Of a stretch of DNA of 27,794 nt, positions 14,276 through 21,433 are shown one piece after another. Under the pieces are notes generated by a model that worked only from the letters and a program-made list of their open reading frames with translations, made no database searches and had not been told where the DNA came from. Position 1 is the first letter of the stretch; every line of letters starts with the position of its first letter. The position numbers and the translations under genes were made by a program. Source of the stretch: CAIZLB01 sp039795875 (GTDB lineage Bacteria > Patescibacteriota > Minisyncoccia > Phycocordibacterales > CAIZLB01); the NCBI GenBank assembly GCA_039795875.1, contig JBDKKY010000010.1:1-27794 (forward strand). The letters are read 5' to 3'.

Positions 14276-14671
14276 ATGTATAGCAACCATCGAGGATTTA
14301 TAGCTTTATTTTTCGTATTAGGAGTTTCTATGACTCTTTTGACCTGGGTCGGTCTGAGTTCGGCACAGATATTTACATATATAGAAGCTCAAAAAAGGTT
14401 CTTTTCACACAGGGATGACGTCCGGGACCTGATCTCTTGCGTGGACGTGGCTTTGGATTATGAAGTCAGACAACCTTTTCACGCTGCAACGACGACTTAC
14501 ACTTTTCCGAGAAATCTCTCACTCACTGACCACGTCCTCTGTTTTGTCAAAAATAAAACCAAAAACTCCTTTGATATCAGTACTACAAAAAATTTCTTAC
14601 CCTATATTTCTGTGTTTTCAACTATTGAGAATGGATTTGTTCGAGATATACGAGCAAAATATCATCCCTGA
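14276..14671 (+). CDS. Type IV pilin-like / pseudopilin-like protein
   Basis: This 131-aa protein has the N-terminus MYSNHRG-FIALFFVLGVSMTLLTW: a short basic leader, a glycine at the expected prepilin peptidase site, and a hydrophobic helix. The usual glutamate at mature position 5 is missing, as in PilX-like minor pilins. The remainder (about residues 35-131) is a polar domain without recognisable motifs, with cysteines in LISCVDVAL and HVLCFVK that could pair. The gene lies 89 bases upstream of a clear type IV pilin gene on the same strand. The minor pilin role is inferred. Confidence 0.55.
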   Translation: MYSNHRGFIALFFVLGVSMTLLTWVGLSSAQIFTYIEAQKRFFSHRDDVRDLISCVDVALDYEVRQPFHAATTTYTFPRNLSLTDHVLCFVKNKTKNSFDISTTKNFLPYISVFSTIENGFVRDIRAKYHP

Positions 14672-14760
14672 TATTTTCTTAAACTTTACTTTACATATAT
14701 CAGAACCTCTATGTGTCAGACTGTACGCATTATTAATAATTTAAAAAATATAAACATCAT

Positions 14761-15234
14761 ATGAAAAATATATACAAAAAATATAAAGGTCAGCGAGGAT
14801 TTACTCTGATCGAGATCTTGGTCGTCATCGGCATTATTGGTATTTTGGCCGCAGTTGTGTTGGTTGCCGTTAGTCCTGGACGACAATTCAAGCAAGCCCG
14901 AGATTCTCAGCGAGTGGCAAACGTGAACACCATTTTAAATGCAGTGGGTCAAAATATTGCCGACCACCAAGGGACTTTGCAGTGTGACGGAGACCCTGCA
15001 ATCCTGCCGGATGAGCCCACTCGTATTGGTACTAATACTGGTCAATTCGGTTTGGCTACATGTCTAGTGCCAGACTATCTTCCAAAACTACCCTACGACC
15101 CAACTCCAGGACGAGGATCATATGAAAGTGAAGACACGTACGATCTGGCCTATGACATTTCTCAAGATCAACAGGGTCGGATAACTGTGTCAGCTACAGG
15201 GGAAATTCAGCCCATTATCTCGGTTAGCCGCTAG
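14761..15234 (+). CDS. Type IV pilin (prepilin N-terminal methylation motif)
   Basis: This 157-aa protein has the canonical class III signal: basic leader of 13 residues ending in QRG, then FTLIEILVVIGIIGILAAVV with Glu at mature position 5. The assembly helix continues through FKQARDSQRVANVNTILNAV. The globular part has Cys at CDGDP and ATCLVPDYLPKLPYDP, a pair commonly seen in CPR pilins near the C-terminal domain. The protein would be processed by a PilD-type peptidase (not in the window) and assembled into a pilus or pseudopilus. No Shine-Dalgarno precedes the ATG; the upstream sequence is A/T-rich. Confidence 0.85.
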   Translation: MKNIYKKYKGQRGFTLIEILVVIGIIGILAAVVLVAVSPGRQFKQARDSQRVANVNTILNAVGQNIADHQGTLQCDGDPAILPDEPTRIGTNTGQFGLATCLVPDYLPKLPYDPTPGRGSYESEDTYDLAYDISQDQQGRITVSATGEIQPIISVSR

Positions 15235-15249
15235 TCCTCCCCGAATAGT

Positions 15250-15289
15250 TTGATTTTTCTTGTGCATATGCTATAGTTTTCACATTATG
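15250..15289 (+). promoter_or_regulatory. rpmJ promoter, predicted leaderless
   Basis: TTGATT (15250-15255), a 16-base spacer and TATAGT (15272-15277) precede the ATG at 15287 by 9 bases. Confidence 0.6.
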
Positions 15290-15409
15290 AAATTAGTATC
15301 ATCACTCAAGAAGAAAGATCTTCGCCAAGGAGAATTCATCGTACGACGAGGTAAACACCTTTACCGGATCAACAAGAAGAGTCCAAAAAGAAACGCAAAA
15401 CAAGGCTAA
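15287..15409 (+). CDS. rpmJ: 50S ribosomal protein bL36, cysteine-free form
   Basis: This 40-aa protein begins MKLVSSLKKKDLRQG, continues with FIVRRGKHLYRINKKSP and ends RNAKQG. The K-V/L-SSLK start, the RRxGxxYxI core and the KxxQG end match bL36. The four zinc-binding residues (CxxC...C...H) of the common form are absent, so this is the C-minus type. In most bacteria rpmJ lies directly before rpsM; here two other genes (15447-18023) separate them. The terminator stem includes the stop codon, so the message is monocistronic. Confidence 0.8.
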   Translation: MKLVSSLKKKDLRQGEFIVRRGKHLYRINKKSPKRNAKQG

Positions 15410-15424
15410 AAACCTTGTTTTTTG
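15397..15424 (+). terminator. rpmJ terminator overlapping the stop codon
   Basis: AAAACAAGG (15397-15405) pairs with CCTTGTTTT (15413-15421). The TAA stop (15407-15409) lies in the loop, and T runs follow. Confidence 0.9.
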
Positions 15425-15428
15425 TTTA

Positions 15429-15448
15429 ATGTGATACGATTATCACAT
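15429..15448. promoter_or_regulatory. Perfect 20-bp palindrome over the CapA-DUF192 start
   Basis: ATGTGATA-CGAT-TATCACAT covers the likely -10 area and the first two bases of the ATG at 15447. The half-site TGTGA resembles CRP/FNR-family sites, but the spacing between half-sites is 8, not 6. It may be an operator, or a hairpin at the start codon. Confidence 0.5.
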
Positions 15449-16961
15449 GTTTACATTGAAGCATATTTGGATAACTGCATTCGTTATCGTTATTCTGGCC
15501 TCAGTATCTATTTTTCTAAAAATATCTCCAGGGATCAGGTTTGTCTCTTCAGCCCAAGTTCTTAGTCCAACCCAGCCTGTCCAAACTCCTAAAGTAGGGC
15601 AAGAATCAGGGCCTGAAACGTTTACCCTCAATTTTGTTGGAGATATCTTGGCTGCTCGGTCAATAGAATTGACCATGCGGAAACAAGGGTATGATTATCC
15701 TTTTTTAAGAATAAAAGATGTGCTGGCTGACGCCGACATGACATTCGCCAATCTAGAGTCTCCTCTTATTGGAGACAAAAACACCGGCCGAACTACGCCT
15801 GGTGGTACCACAGTATTCCGAGGCGACGTCGATTTTGCAACAGCTCTGAAGGACGCTGGGATAGATATGGTCTCTATAGCTAACAACCACATGAAAGATC
15901 AGGGCGCCAAGGGAGTCACTTCGACTCTTAAGGTTTTGGGAGAAGCGGGTATTGCACATGCGGGTGCGGGTGAAAACCTGTCCGAAGCTCGTCGTATCGC
16001 CATCTTTGATATTCCTTCAAAACAAGACTCTACTCTAAAGCCTCTACGTGTCGGGGTCATTGCGTACAATGACACTGATGTTGTGCCTCCGACTACCTAT
16101 GCCACAGACCGTCAGTCCGGCACGAATACAATGGATATGACTCGTCTCAAACAAGACATTGTCACTAATCGGGCAGGGGCAGACCTTCTGATCATCTCAA
16201 TGCATTCAGGCACCGAATACGCGGCTACTGCCAACAAACATCAGACGGACTTTGCTCATGCCGCTATAGACGCTGGAGCCGATATGGTGATTGGCCATCA
16301 CCCCCATGTGTTGCAGCCAATAGAGGTGTATAAAGGCAAATATATTTTCTATAGTCTTGGCAATTTCGTCTTCGATCAGCCCTGGCCTTACACAAAACAA
16401 AGTGTTTTGGCGCATATAAATATCACCGCAAAATCAGACAAAGGAATGTGGATAATTCAAGAGACACGTCCTTTTCTGTTACCCTTGACCATTTCCCAAT
16501 TCCAACCTCAACCGATCGTGAGCGCAACAGGAACTCCGTATAAAGAGGTTATGGCCCGATTCAGATTCCCCTACAGTTTCCTCACATTCGGAGCTACCGG
16601 CCAACAACACACCATGTTAGTAAAACAGGCAAAGACCGATGAAGAGCGTACTAAAGGCTTATCAGGGACAGATGAGTTGCCTGCAGGGGAAGGGCTTTTA
16701 TTCGCATTTGATGAACCTGGACGGCATGGATTTTGGATGAAGGACATGAATTACCCGATCGATATTCTTTGGTTCGATTCCCAATTCCGCCTTGTGCATA
16801 AAGAACTTTCTGTTGATCCCAGTACATACCCGCATGTCTTTTATCCTGACCGGAATGCCCTCTATGTCCTTGAGACTAGGGTGGGGGAGTTGACAAACAT
16901 GTCCTTGACACAGGACTTGACGGGGGAGTTGACGTACATCGACTACTATGATAAAAAGTAG
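15447..16961 (+). CDS. CapA-like phosphoesterase-fold protein fused to DUF192
   Basis: This 504-aa protein has an N-terminal membrane anchor (about residues 7-25). Residues about 58-345 match the CapA/PgsA family (poly-gamma-glutamate capsule type, metallophosphoesterase-like fold): GDILAAR (65-71), NLESPL (102-107), ANNHMKDQG (145-153), H253 in SMHSGTEY, GHHPHVLQP (283-291) and SLGNFVFDQ (303-311). Residues about 386-495 match DUF192 (GLSGTDELPAGEGLLFAF, then FWMKDMNYPIDILWFD). DUF192 is usually a separate small secreted protein. The fusion would place both domains outside the membrane. No capsule ligase genes (CapB/CapC) are nearby, so a glutamate-polymer role is unsupported; surface polymer processing is more general. 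The next gene starts 6 bases after the stop. Confidence 0.85.
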   Translation: MFTLKHIWITAFVIVILASVSIFLKISPGIRFVSSAQVLSPTQPVQTPKVGQESGPETFTLNFVGDILAARSIELTMRKQGYDYPFLRIKDVLADADMTFANLESPLIGDKNTGRTTPGGTTVFRGDVDFATALKDAGIDMVSIANNHMKDQGAKGVTSTLKVLGEAGIAHAGAGENLSEARRIAIFDIPSKQDSTLKPLRVGVIAYNDTDVVPPTTYATDRQSGTNTMDMTRLKQDIVTNRAGADLLIISMHSGTEYAATANKHQTDFAHAAIDAGADMVIGHHPHVLQPIEVYKGKYIFYSLGNFVFDQPWPYTKQSVLAHINITAKSDKGMWIIQETRPFLLPLTISQFQPQPIVSATGTPYKEVMARFRFPYSFLTFGATGQQHTMLVKQAKTDEERTKGLSGTDELPAGEGLLFAFDEPGRHGFWMKDMNYPIDILWFDSQFRLVHKELSVDPSTYPHVFYPDRNALYVLETRVGELTNMSLTQDLTGELTYIDYYDKK

Positions 16962-16967
16962 AAACCT

Positions 16968-18023
16968 ATGGCAAATTCAACACCTACTTTTAGCTTTAAG
17001 GTTAAAGTAGTAACCAAAAAATTATTGAGTGCTATTCCAGAACGGTCACGAATCATTATCTCTAAGCGTTTTGGTATTGACAAAGACAAAGATACCGAAA
17101 AAATGACGCTTGAGGCTATTGGTGAGACCTACGACATTACTCGAGAACGAGTGCGACAGATCGAAGCAAATTCTTTGGCGTCTATCCGAAAGTCAGACGC
17201 TTACAAGGAGGAGGCCAAAGTATTTGAGGAGCTTGCTGCATACGTCCGAAAGATAGGCGGAGTGATTGCAGAGCATGATCTTCTAGACCACCTGTCTAAA
17301 GACCCTTCAACTCAAAACCACTATCATTTCCTATTGATTCTTGGTGATCAATTTAAAAAAGAAAAAGAAACTGAGGAATTTCATCACCGATGGCATGTGG
17401 ATAGTGAATTATCAAAGAAGATCCACGATGCTCTAAAAAAGCTCTATACCAATCTTTCAGATGAGGCACTTATTCCAGAAACAGAGATGATCAAGGCGTT
17501 CATGGACAACGTGAAAGATGTAACTGAAGAATTGAAAAATGACGAGGTGGCAAAACGATGGTTGCGAATCTCAAAGCATATCGACAAAAACCCTCTCGGA
17601 GAATGGGGTAAAAGTGGATCTACAAATGTTCGAGTCAAGGGTATCCGAGATTATGCTTATCTAGCAATGCGAAAGCACGGTTCACCTGTTCACTTTAAGG
17701 AGATCGCAAAATTGATCCAAAAAGTCTTTGGTAAGAGAGCTCATGAGGCCACAACCCACAATGAGCTTATTAAGGATACTCGTTTTGTTCTAGTTGGACG
17801 AGGTTTGTATGCCTTGGCTGAGTGGGGATATGTAAGCGGTGTAGTTCGAGACGTTATCCGGAAGGTGCTTTCAAAGCATGGTCCGATGACTCGAGAGGAT
17901 ATTTTCAACAAGGTTATGAAGGAGCGATACGTCAAAGAAAACACTATTTTGGTCAACCTACAAAACAACAAATACTTCAAAAAAGACGCCAGTGGGAAGT
18001 ATCACGCCGTAGACGAAAAATAA
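16968..18023 (+). CDS. Sigma-70 region 4 plus HARE-HTH protein, probable transcription regulator
   Basis: This 351-aa soluble protein has residues about 18-75 that match sigma-70 region 4 (RSRIIISKRFG, then MTLEAIGETYDITRERVRQIE, the helix-turn-helix that binds -35 elements). Sigma regions 1-3 are missing. The middle is helical. Residues about 226-286 resemble a HARE-HTH winged helix, the fold of the RNA polymerase delta subunit (YLAMRKHGSPVHFKEIAKLI, GRGLYALAEWGY). A second winged-helix-like stretch ends the protein (290-348). It cannot act as a full sigma factor. Its position between rpmJ and rpsM-rpoA, and 6 bases after the CapA gene, suggests an RNA polymerase-associated or DNA-binding regulator. 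Confidence 0.8.
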   Translation: MANSTPTFSFKVKVVTKKLLSAIPERSRIIISKRFGIDKDKDTEKMTLEAIGETYDITRERVRQIEANSLASIRKSDAYKEEAKVFEELAAYVRKIGGVIAEHDLLDHLSKDPSTQNHYHFLLILGDQFKKEKETEEFHHRWHVDSELSKKIHDALKKLYTNLSDEALIPETEMIKAFMDNVKDVTEELKNDEVAKRWLRISKHIDKNPLGEWGKSGSTNVRVKGIRDYAYLAMRKHGSPVHFKEIAKLIQKVFGKRAHEATTHNELIKDTRFVLVGRGLYALAEWGYVSGVVRDVIRKVLSKHGPMTREDIFNKVMKERYVKENTILVNLQNNKYFKKDASGKYHAVDEK

Positions 18024-18025
18024 AG

Positions 18026-18136
18026 TTGCGTATGTTTTTTCTTTGTGCTATTATGACTGAATGCCTGTCCGTGTAATACGGAACACCGGTTATGTTGGAT
18101 TATTTTATTATTTAATTTTTATTTCTATTAACTCCC
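18026..18136 (+). promoter_or_regulatory. Promoter and leader of the rpsM-rpoA operon
   Basis: TTGCGT (18026-18031), a 17-base spacer and TGcTATTAT (-10 at 18049-18054) form the promoter. Near the predicted start, TCCGT (18068-18072) pairs with ACGGA (18078-18082) around the 5-base loop GTAAT. About 50 T/A-rich bases then run to the ATG without Shine-Dalgarno. Whether this leader binds S4, as in E. coli, cannot be told. Confidence 0.65.
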
Positions 18137-18514
18137 ATGCGTATACTAGGTATCAACCTGAAAGATGAACAACGGATTGAGATGTCACTAACTGGCGTGT
18201 ATGGTATCGGCCGATCACGAGCTCACTCTATTTTAGATAAAGCAAAAGTAGATTACGGTACTAAAACAAAAGAGCTTACAGCTGATCAAGAGTCAAAGAT
18301 TCGACAAGAGGTTGAAGTCTTCAAATTGGAAGCAGATCTAAAACGTGAAGTTGCCACAAATATCAAACGTTTGAAAGATATCAAATCATACCGAGGTACT
18401 CGACATGCTCGACGACTTCCAGTTCGAGGTCAACGAACAAAAACCAATGCCCGAACATTGAAGGGTGTTAAGAAGACTATGGGATCTGGAAAGAAGAAAG
18501 AAACTAAGAAATAA
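18137..18514 (+). CDS. rpsM: 30S ribosomal protein uS13
   Basis: This 125-aa protein has the family features: MRILGINLKDEQRIEMSLT, GVYGIGRSRAHSIL (helix-hairpin-helix), DIKSYRGTRHARRLPVRGQR and the basic tail TKTNARTLKG. It binds the head of the 30S subunit and contacts the P-site tRNA. It is first in the operon rpsM-rpsK-rpsD-rpoA. Arginine codons are 10 CGA, 3 CGT and 1 CGG, an unusual preference for a highly expressed gene. infA, often just upstream, is absent here. Confidence 0.97.
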   Translation: MRILGINLKDEQRIEMSLTGVYGIGRSRAHSILDKAKVDYGTKTKELTADQESKIRQEVEVFKLEADLKREVATNIKRLKDIKSYRGTRHARRLPVRGQRTKTNARTLKGVKKTMGSGKKKETKK

Positions 18515-18556
18515 AATATTCATTAATTAACACTCCTCACATTTAATCTAAATTTC

Positions 18557-18970
18557 ATGGCAAAAAAACCAGTTACAAAATCAGCAGACGCTCCAGTAGT
18601 GAAGAAGGCTTCACAAAAACGAAAGATGACATATGCTATTTTGCATGTGCAATCAACATATAACAACACAAAGGTAGTCTTGGCAGATGAGCGAGGAAAC
18701 TCAGTTGCTCTATCATCAGCCGGTGCTCTAGGATTCAAAGGTGCCAAAAAAGGTACTCCATTTGCTGCCGCCAAGATTGGTGAAGCATTGGCTGACAAAG
18801 CGATTGCTATGGGAGTAAAAGAAGTTGGAGTTGTTGTTAAAGGAACCGGATCAGGACGAGAGTCTGTGATTCGTTCTTTTATTACAAAAGGTATCAGTGT
18901 TGATTCAATCAAAGACCGAACACCTGTTCCACACAATGGTCCTAAGCCTAAGAAGCCACGACGAATATAA
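18557..18970 (+). CDS. rpsK: 30S ribosomal protein uS11
   Basis: This 137-aa protein has a Lys-rich N-terminal extension. The S11 core follows: YAILHVQSTYNNTKVVLADE, GFKGAKKGTPFAAAKIGEAL, GVVVKGTGSGRESVIRSF and the end PVPHNGPKPKKPRR. It lies on the 30S platform near the E-site. The start ATG is preceded by the A/T/C-rich TTTAATCTAAATTTC with no Shine-Dalgarno. It lies 42 bases after rpsM. Confidence 0.97.
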   Translation: MAKKPVTKSADAPVVKKASQKRKMTYAILHVQSTYNNTKVVLADERGNSVALSSAGALGFKGAKKGTPFAAAKIGEALADKAIAMGVKEVGVVVKGTGSGRESVIRSFITKGISVDSIKDRTPVPHNGPKPKKPRRI

Positions 18971-19001
18971 TTTTTATTAATATTTTTTATCATCACTATC
19001 T

Positions 19002-19607
19002 ATGAAAATCGGCCCAAAATATAAAATCGCACGACGACTCGGAGCTCCAGTGTTTGAAAAAACTCAAACACAAAAGTTTCGAGTAAAATCTGAGGCGCGA
19101 GCCAAAGCTAAAAAAGGAAAGACAAAAAGTTCTTTCGGTCTACAGCTTATTGAAAAACAAAAAGCTCGTTTTACCTACGGTATTACAGCTAAGCAATTCG
19201 GACGATACATCAAAGAAGTGATCGATTCAAAAACTACTCATGGTACAGATGAACTTTACAAGAAGCTTGAGACTCGACTTGATAACGTGGTGTATCGACT
19301 TGGACTTGCTAACACACGACGATTTGCTCGACAGCTTGTATCTCACGGCCACATTCTTATAAATGGAAAGAAAAACACAGTCCCTTCAACAAAAATCTAT
19401 GAAGGTGATGTAGTTGCAGTTCGAGAGGGAAGTAAAAATACAAAAGCGTTCGCGGACGTTGCAGAACGAAGTAAGAATTCGACCGTACAGCCGTGGCTGA
19501 CATTTGATGTTGAGAAGATGTCAGGAAAGATCACCAAATTACCAACACTTGCCGGCCAAGATGTCCTGTTCGATCTTGGGCAAGTACTAGAATTCTCAAA
19601 GAGATAG
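19002..19607 (+). CDS. rpsD: 30S ribosomal protein uS4
   Basis: This 201-aa protein has an N-terminal domain without zinc cysteines (C-minus form): GPKYKIARRLGAPVF. The S4 RNA-binding domain (about residues 95-160) contains RLDNVVYRLGLANTRRFARQ and LVSHGHILINGKKNTVPS. It is a primary 16S-binding assembly protein and in some bacteria represses its own operon. The spacing of 31 bases from rpsK supports co-transcription. Confidence 0.97.
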   Translation: MKIGPKYKIARRLGAPVFEKTQTQKFRVKSEARAKAKKGKTKSSFGLQLIEKQKARFTYGITAKQFGRYIKEVIDSKTTHGTDELYKKLETRLDNVVYRLGLANTRRFARQLVSHGHILINGKKNTVPSTKIYEGDVVAVREGSKNTKAFADVAERSKNSTVQPWLTFDVEKMSGKITKLPTLAGQDVLFDLGQVLEFSKR

Positions 19608-19659
19608 TCTCGTCCACTATTATCTTATTTAATAAATTTTATATATAAACCAAAATTTT

Positions 19660-20649
19660 ATGATCCATACATCAATTGTATTGCCATCAAAGCCAAAAAT
19701 TCTCAAAGAGAAAGGTGACACTGGTAGTTATGAGGTAGAAGGTCTATATCCTGGATACGGTCACACTCTCGGAAACTCACTCCGACGGATTATTTTGTCG
19801 TCTCTTCCTGGAGCAGCTATCACCTCTATCAAGATTGCTGGTATTCCTCATGAATTCTCAACTATCAAAGGCATCAAAGAAGATGTTATCAACATTATCT
19901 TGAATCTAAAACGAATCAAGTTCTCTGTGTCAGGCGATGATGATGTGATCTTAAACCTCAAATCAAAAGGTGTAGGTGAGGTAACAGCTAAAGACATCGA
20001 GGCTGCAGGGCAAGTGGAGATTTTGACCAAAGGCGTACACATTGCGACTTTGACAGAAAAAGATGCCATCCTAGATATGGAAATCACTCTATCAAAAGGT
20101 ATCGGCTATGTTCCAAAAGAAATGCTACAAAAAGAGCGAGTATCAGTTGGAAGTATTGCTCTCGATGCCGCATTTTCACCAGTTGTTCACGCATCATATG
20201 ATGTAGAGCAAATGCGAGTTGGAGATCGAACAGACTTCAATCGATTGATTCTAAACATTGAAACAAATGGTTCAATCACACCAAAGGAAGCACTTGAACG
20301 ATCAATTGAGATCATGATTCATCAACTTAAAGCTATTATCAACTTTGTTGATCCAATAGAAGAAGTGAAAGCGCCTGTTGCTTCTGGAGCAGAAGCCCGA
20401 CGAGTTGTGGCAGAAGAAGAGGAAGTCGTAGACAAAGAGGCTTTGGACGACGTATTGAAGACTCGAATAGAATCTCTACAGATCGGTCAACGAACAATCA
20501 ACGCCTTGATTGAAGCCAATATCCGAACAGTTGGTGGTCTTATTCGAAAGAAAGAACAAGATATTCTAGATATCGATGGTATCGGATCTCGAGGACTAGA
20601 AGAATTGAAGGAAATCCTATCCGGATTTGGCCTTTCAATGAAAGAATAA
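19660..20649 (+). CDS. rpoA: RNA polymerase alpha subunit
   Basis: This 329-aa protein has the alpha-NTD dimerisation domain (residues about 1-235), with YEVEGLYPGYGHTLGNSLRR and the end EIMIHQLKAIINFVD. An acidic linker (VVAEEEEVVDKEALDD) follows. The alpha-CTD helix-hairpin-helix domain (about 263-329) has IESLQIGQRTINALIEANI, GLIRKKEQDILDIDGIG and RGLEELKEIL. The arginine in IGQRTINAL aligns with the UP-element-contacting Arg265 of E. coli, so contact with upstream A/T-rich DNA is likely kept. The position in the ribosomal operon is standard. Confidence 0.97.
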   Translation: MIHTSIVLPSKPKILKEKGDTGSYEVEGLYPGYGHTLGNSLRRIILSSLPGAAITSIKIAGIPHEFSTIKGIKEDVINIILNLKRIKFSVSGDDDVILNLKSKGVGEVTAKDIEAAGQVEILTKGVHIATLTEKDAILDMEITLSKGIGYVPKEMLQKERVSVGSIALDAAFSPVVHASYDVEQMRVGDRTDFNRLILNIETNGSITPKEALERSIEIMIHQLKAIINFVDPIEEVKAPVASGAEARRVVAEEEEVVDKEALDDVLKTRIESLQIGQRTINALIEANIRTVGGLIRKKEQDILDIDGIGSRGLEELKEILSGFGLSMKE

Positions 20650-20652
20650 GCC

Positions 20653-20693
20653 TTGATTTATCAATAAAAATACGTTATATTGGAAAAACTATG
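20653..20693 (+). promoter_or_regulatory. Internal promoter before rplQ, predicted leaderless
   Basis: TTGATT (20653-20658), a 17-base spacer and TATATT (20676-20681) lie 9 bases before the ATG at 20691. Confidence 0.55.
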
Positions 20694-21041
20694 AGACATC
20701 ATAATGCAAACAGAAAATTCGGCCGAGGCAGAAATCAGAGAAAAGCTTTGATTCGTTCTCTTGTACGTGAGCTTTTTGTGCACGGAAAGATTGAGACTTC
20801 AGAGGCCAAAGCTAAAGAAGTTCGTCCTTATGCTGAAGATTTCATCACTAAGGCTAAGATTGACACCGTAGCTGCTCGACGAGATATTCTACGACGAATG
20901 GCCAACAACAGCATTGTGGGTAAATTGTTTGCAGAGATTGCTCCAAAATATAAAGAGCGACCAGGTGGATACACACGAATTATCAAGACAGGTCAACGAC
21001 AAACAGACGGTAGTCATATGGCTATTATCGAGCTTGTATAG
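20691..21041 (+). CDS. rplQ: 50S ribosomal protein bL17
   Basis: This 116-aa protein starts with RKFGRGRNQRKALIRSLV. It continues with KIETSEAKAKEVRPYAEDFI, AARRDILRRM, KLFAEIAPKYKERPGGYTRI and the end GSHMAIIELV, all typical of bL17 near the exit tunnel. It follows rpoA as usual, but a convincing promoter in the 41-base gap suggests that rplQ-rplM-rpsI can be made separately. Confidence 0.97.
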   Translation: MRHHNANRKFGRGRNQRKALIRSLVRELFVHGKIETSEAKAKEVRPYAEDFITKAKIDTVAARRDILRRMANNSIVGKLFAEIAPKYKERPGGYTRIIKTGQRQTDGSHMAIIELV

Positions 21042-21067
21042 TAGATCTGCTTATCATTTATACATAT

Positions 21068-21412
21068 ATGAAATATACAATTGACGCGACAAACAAAAAA
21101 CTAGGACGAGTGGCACAAGAAGCCGCCTCATATCTCATGGGTAAAAACTCAGTTGATTTTGCTCGAAACGTTGTCCACGAAGTTAAAGTGGTTGTTGAAA
21201 ATGCCGCAAAACTTGATATTAACGAGAAGAAAAAAGAAGATAAATATTATCTTACATACTCAGGTTATCCAGGAGGACAAAAGAAAGAATTCCTAGGTGC
21301 ACTTATGGATCGAAAAGGAGCAAGTGAGGCCGTCATCCGAGCTGTATCTCGAATGCTTCCAAAAAACAAACTACGAGACAAGATGATGCTTAATCTAGAA
21401 GTTACAAATTAA
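21068..21412 (+). CDS. rplM: 50S ribosomal protein uL13, short form
   Basis: This 114-aa protein is against about 142 in most bacteria. It starts at IDATNKKLGRVAQEAASYLM and so lacks the usual N-terminal extension (the region before WYVVDA). It also lacks the C-terminal HPHxAQ tail. The core motif KYYLTYSGYPGGQKKEF and RMLPKNKLRDKMM are present. Trimmed ribosomal proteins fit a reduced CPR ribosome. It lies 26 bases after rplQ. Confidence 0.95.
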   Translation: MKYTIDATNKKLGRVAQEAASYLMGKNSVDFARNVVHEVKVVVENAAKLDINEKKKEDKYYLTYSGYPGGQKKEFLGALMDRKGASEAVIRAVSRMLPKNKLRDKMMLNLEVTN

Positions 21413-21433
21413 TATTTTACATAATTCATTACA

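Noticed and set aside
15429..15448. Classical CRP site
   Set aside because: The half-sites TGTGA/TCACA are separated by 8 bases instead of 6, and no CRP-family gene is in view.
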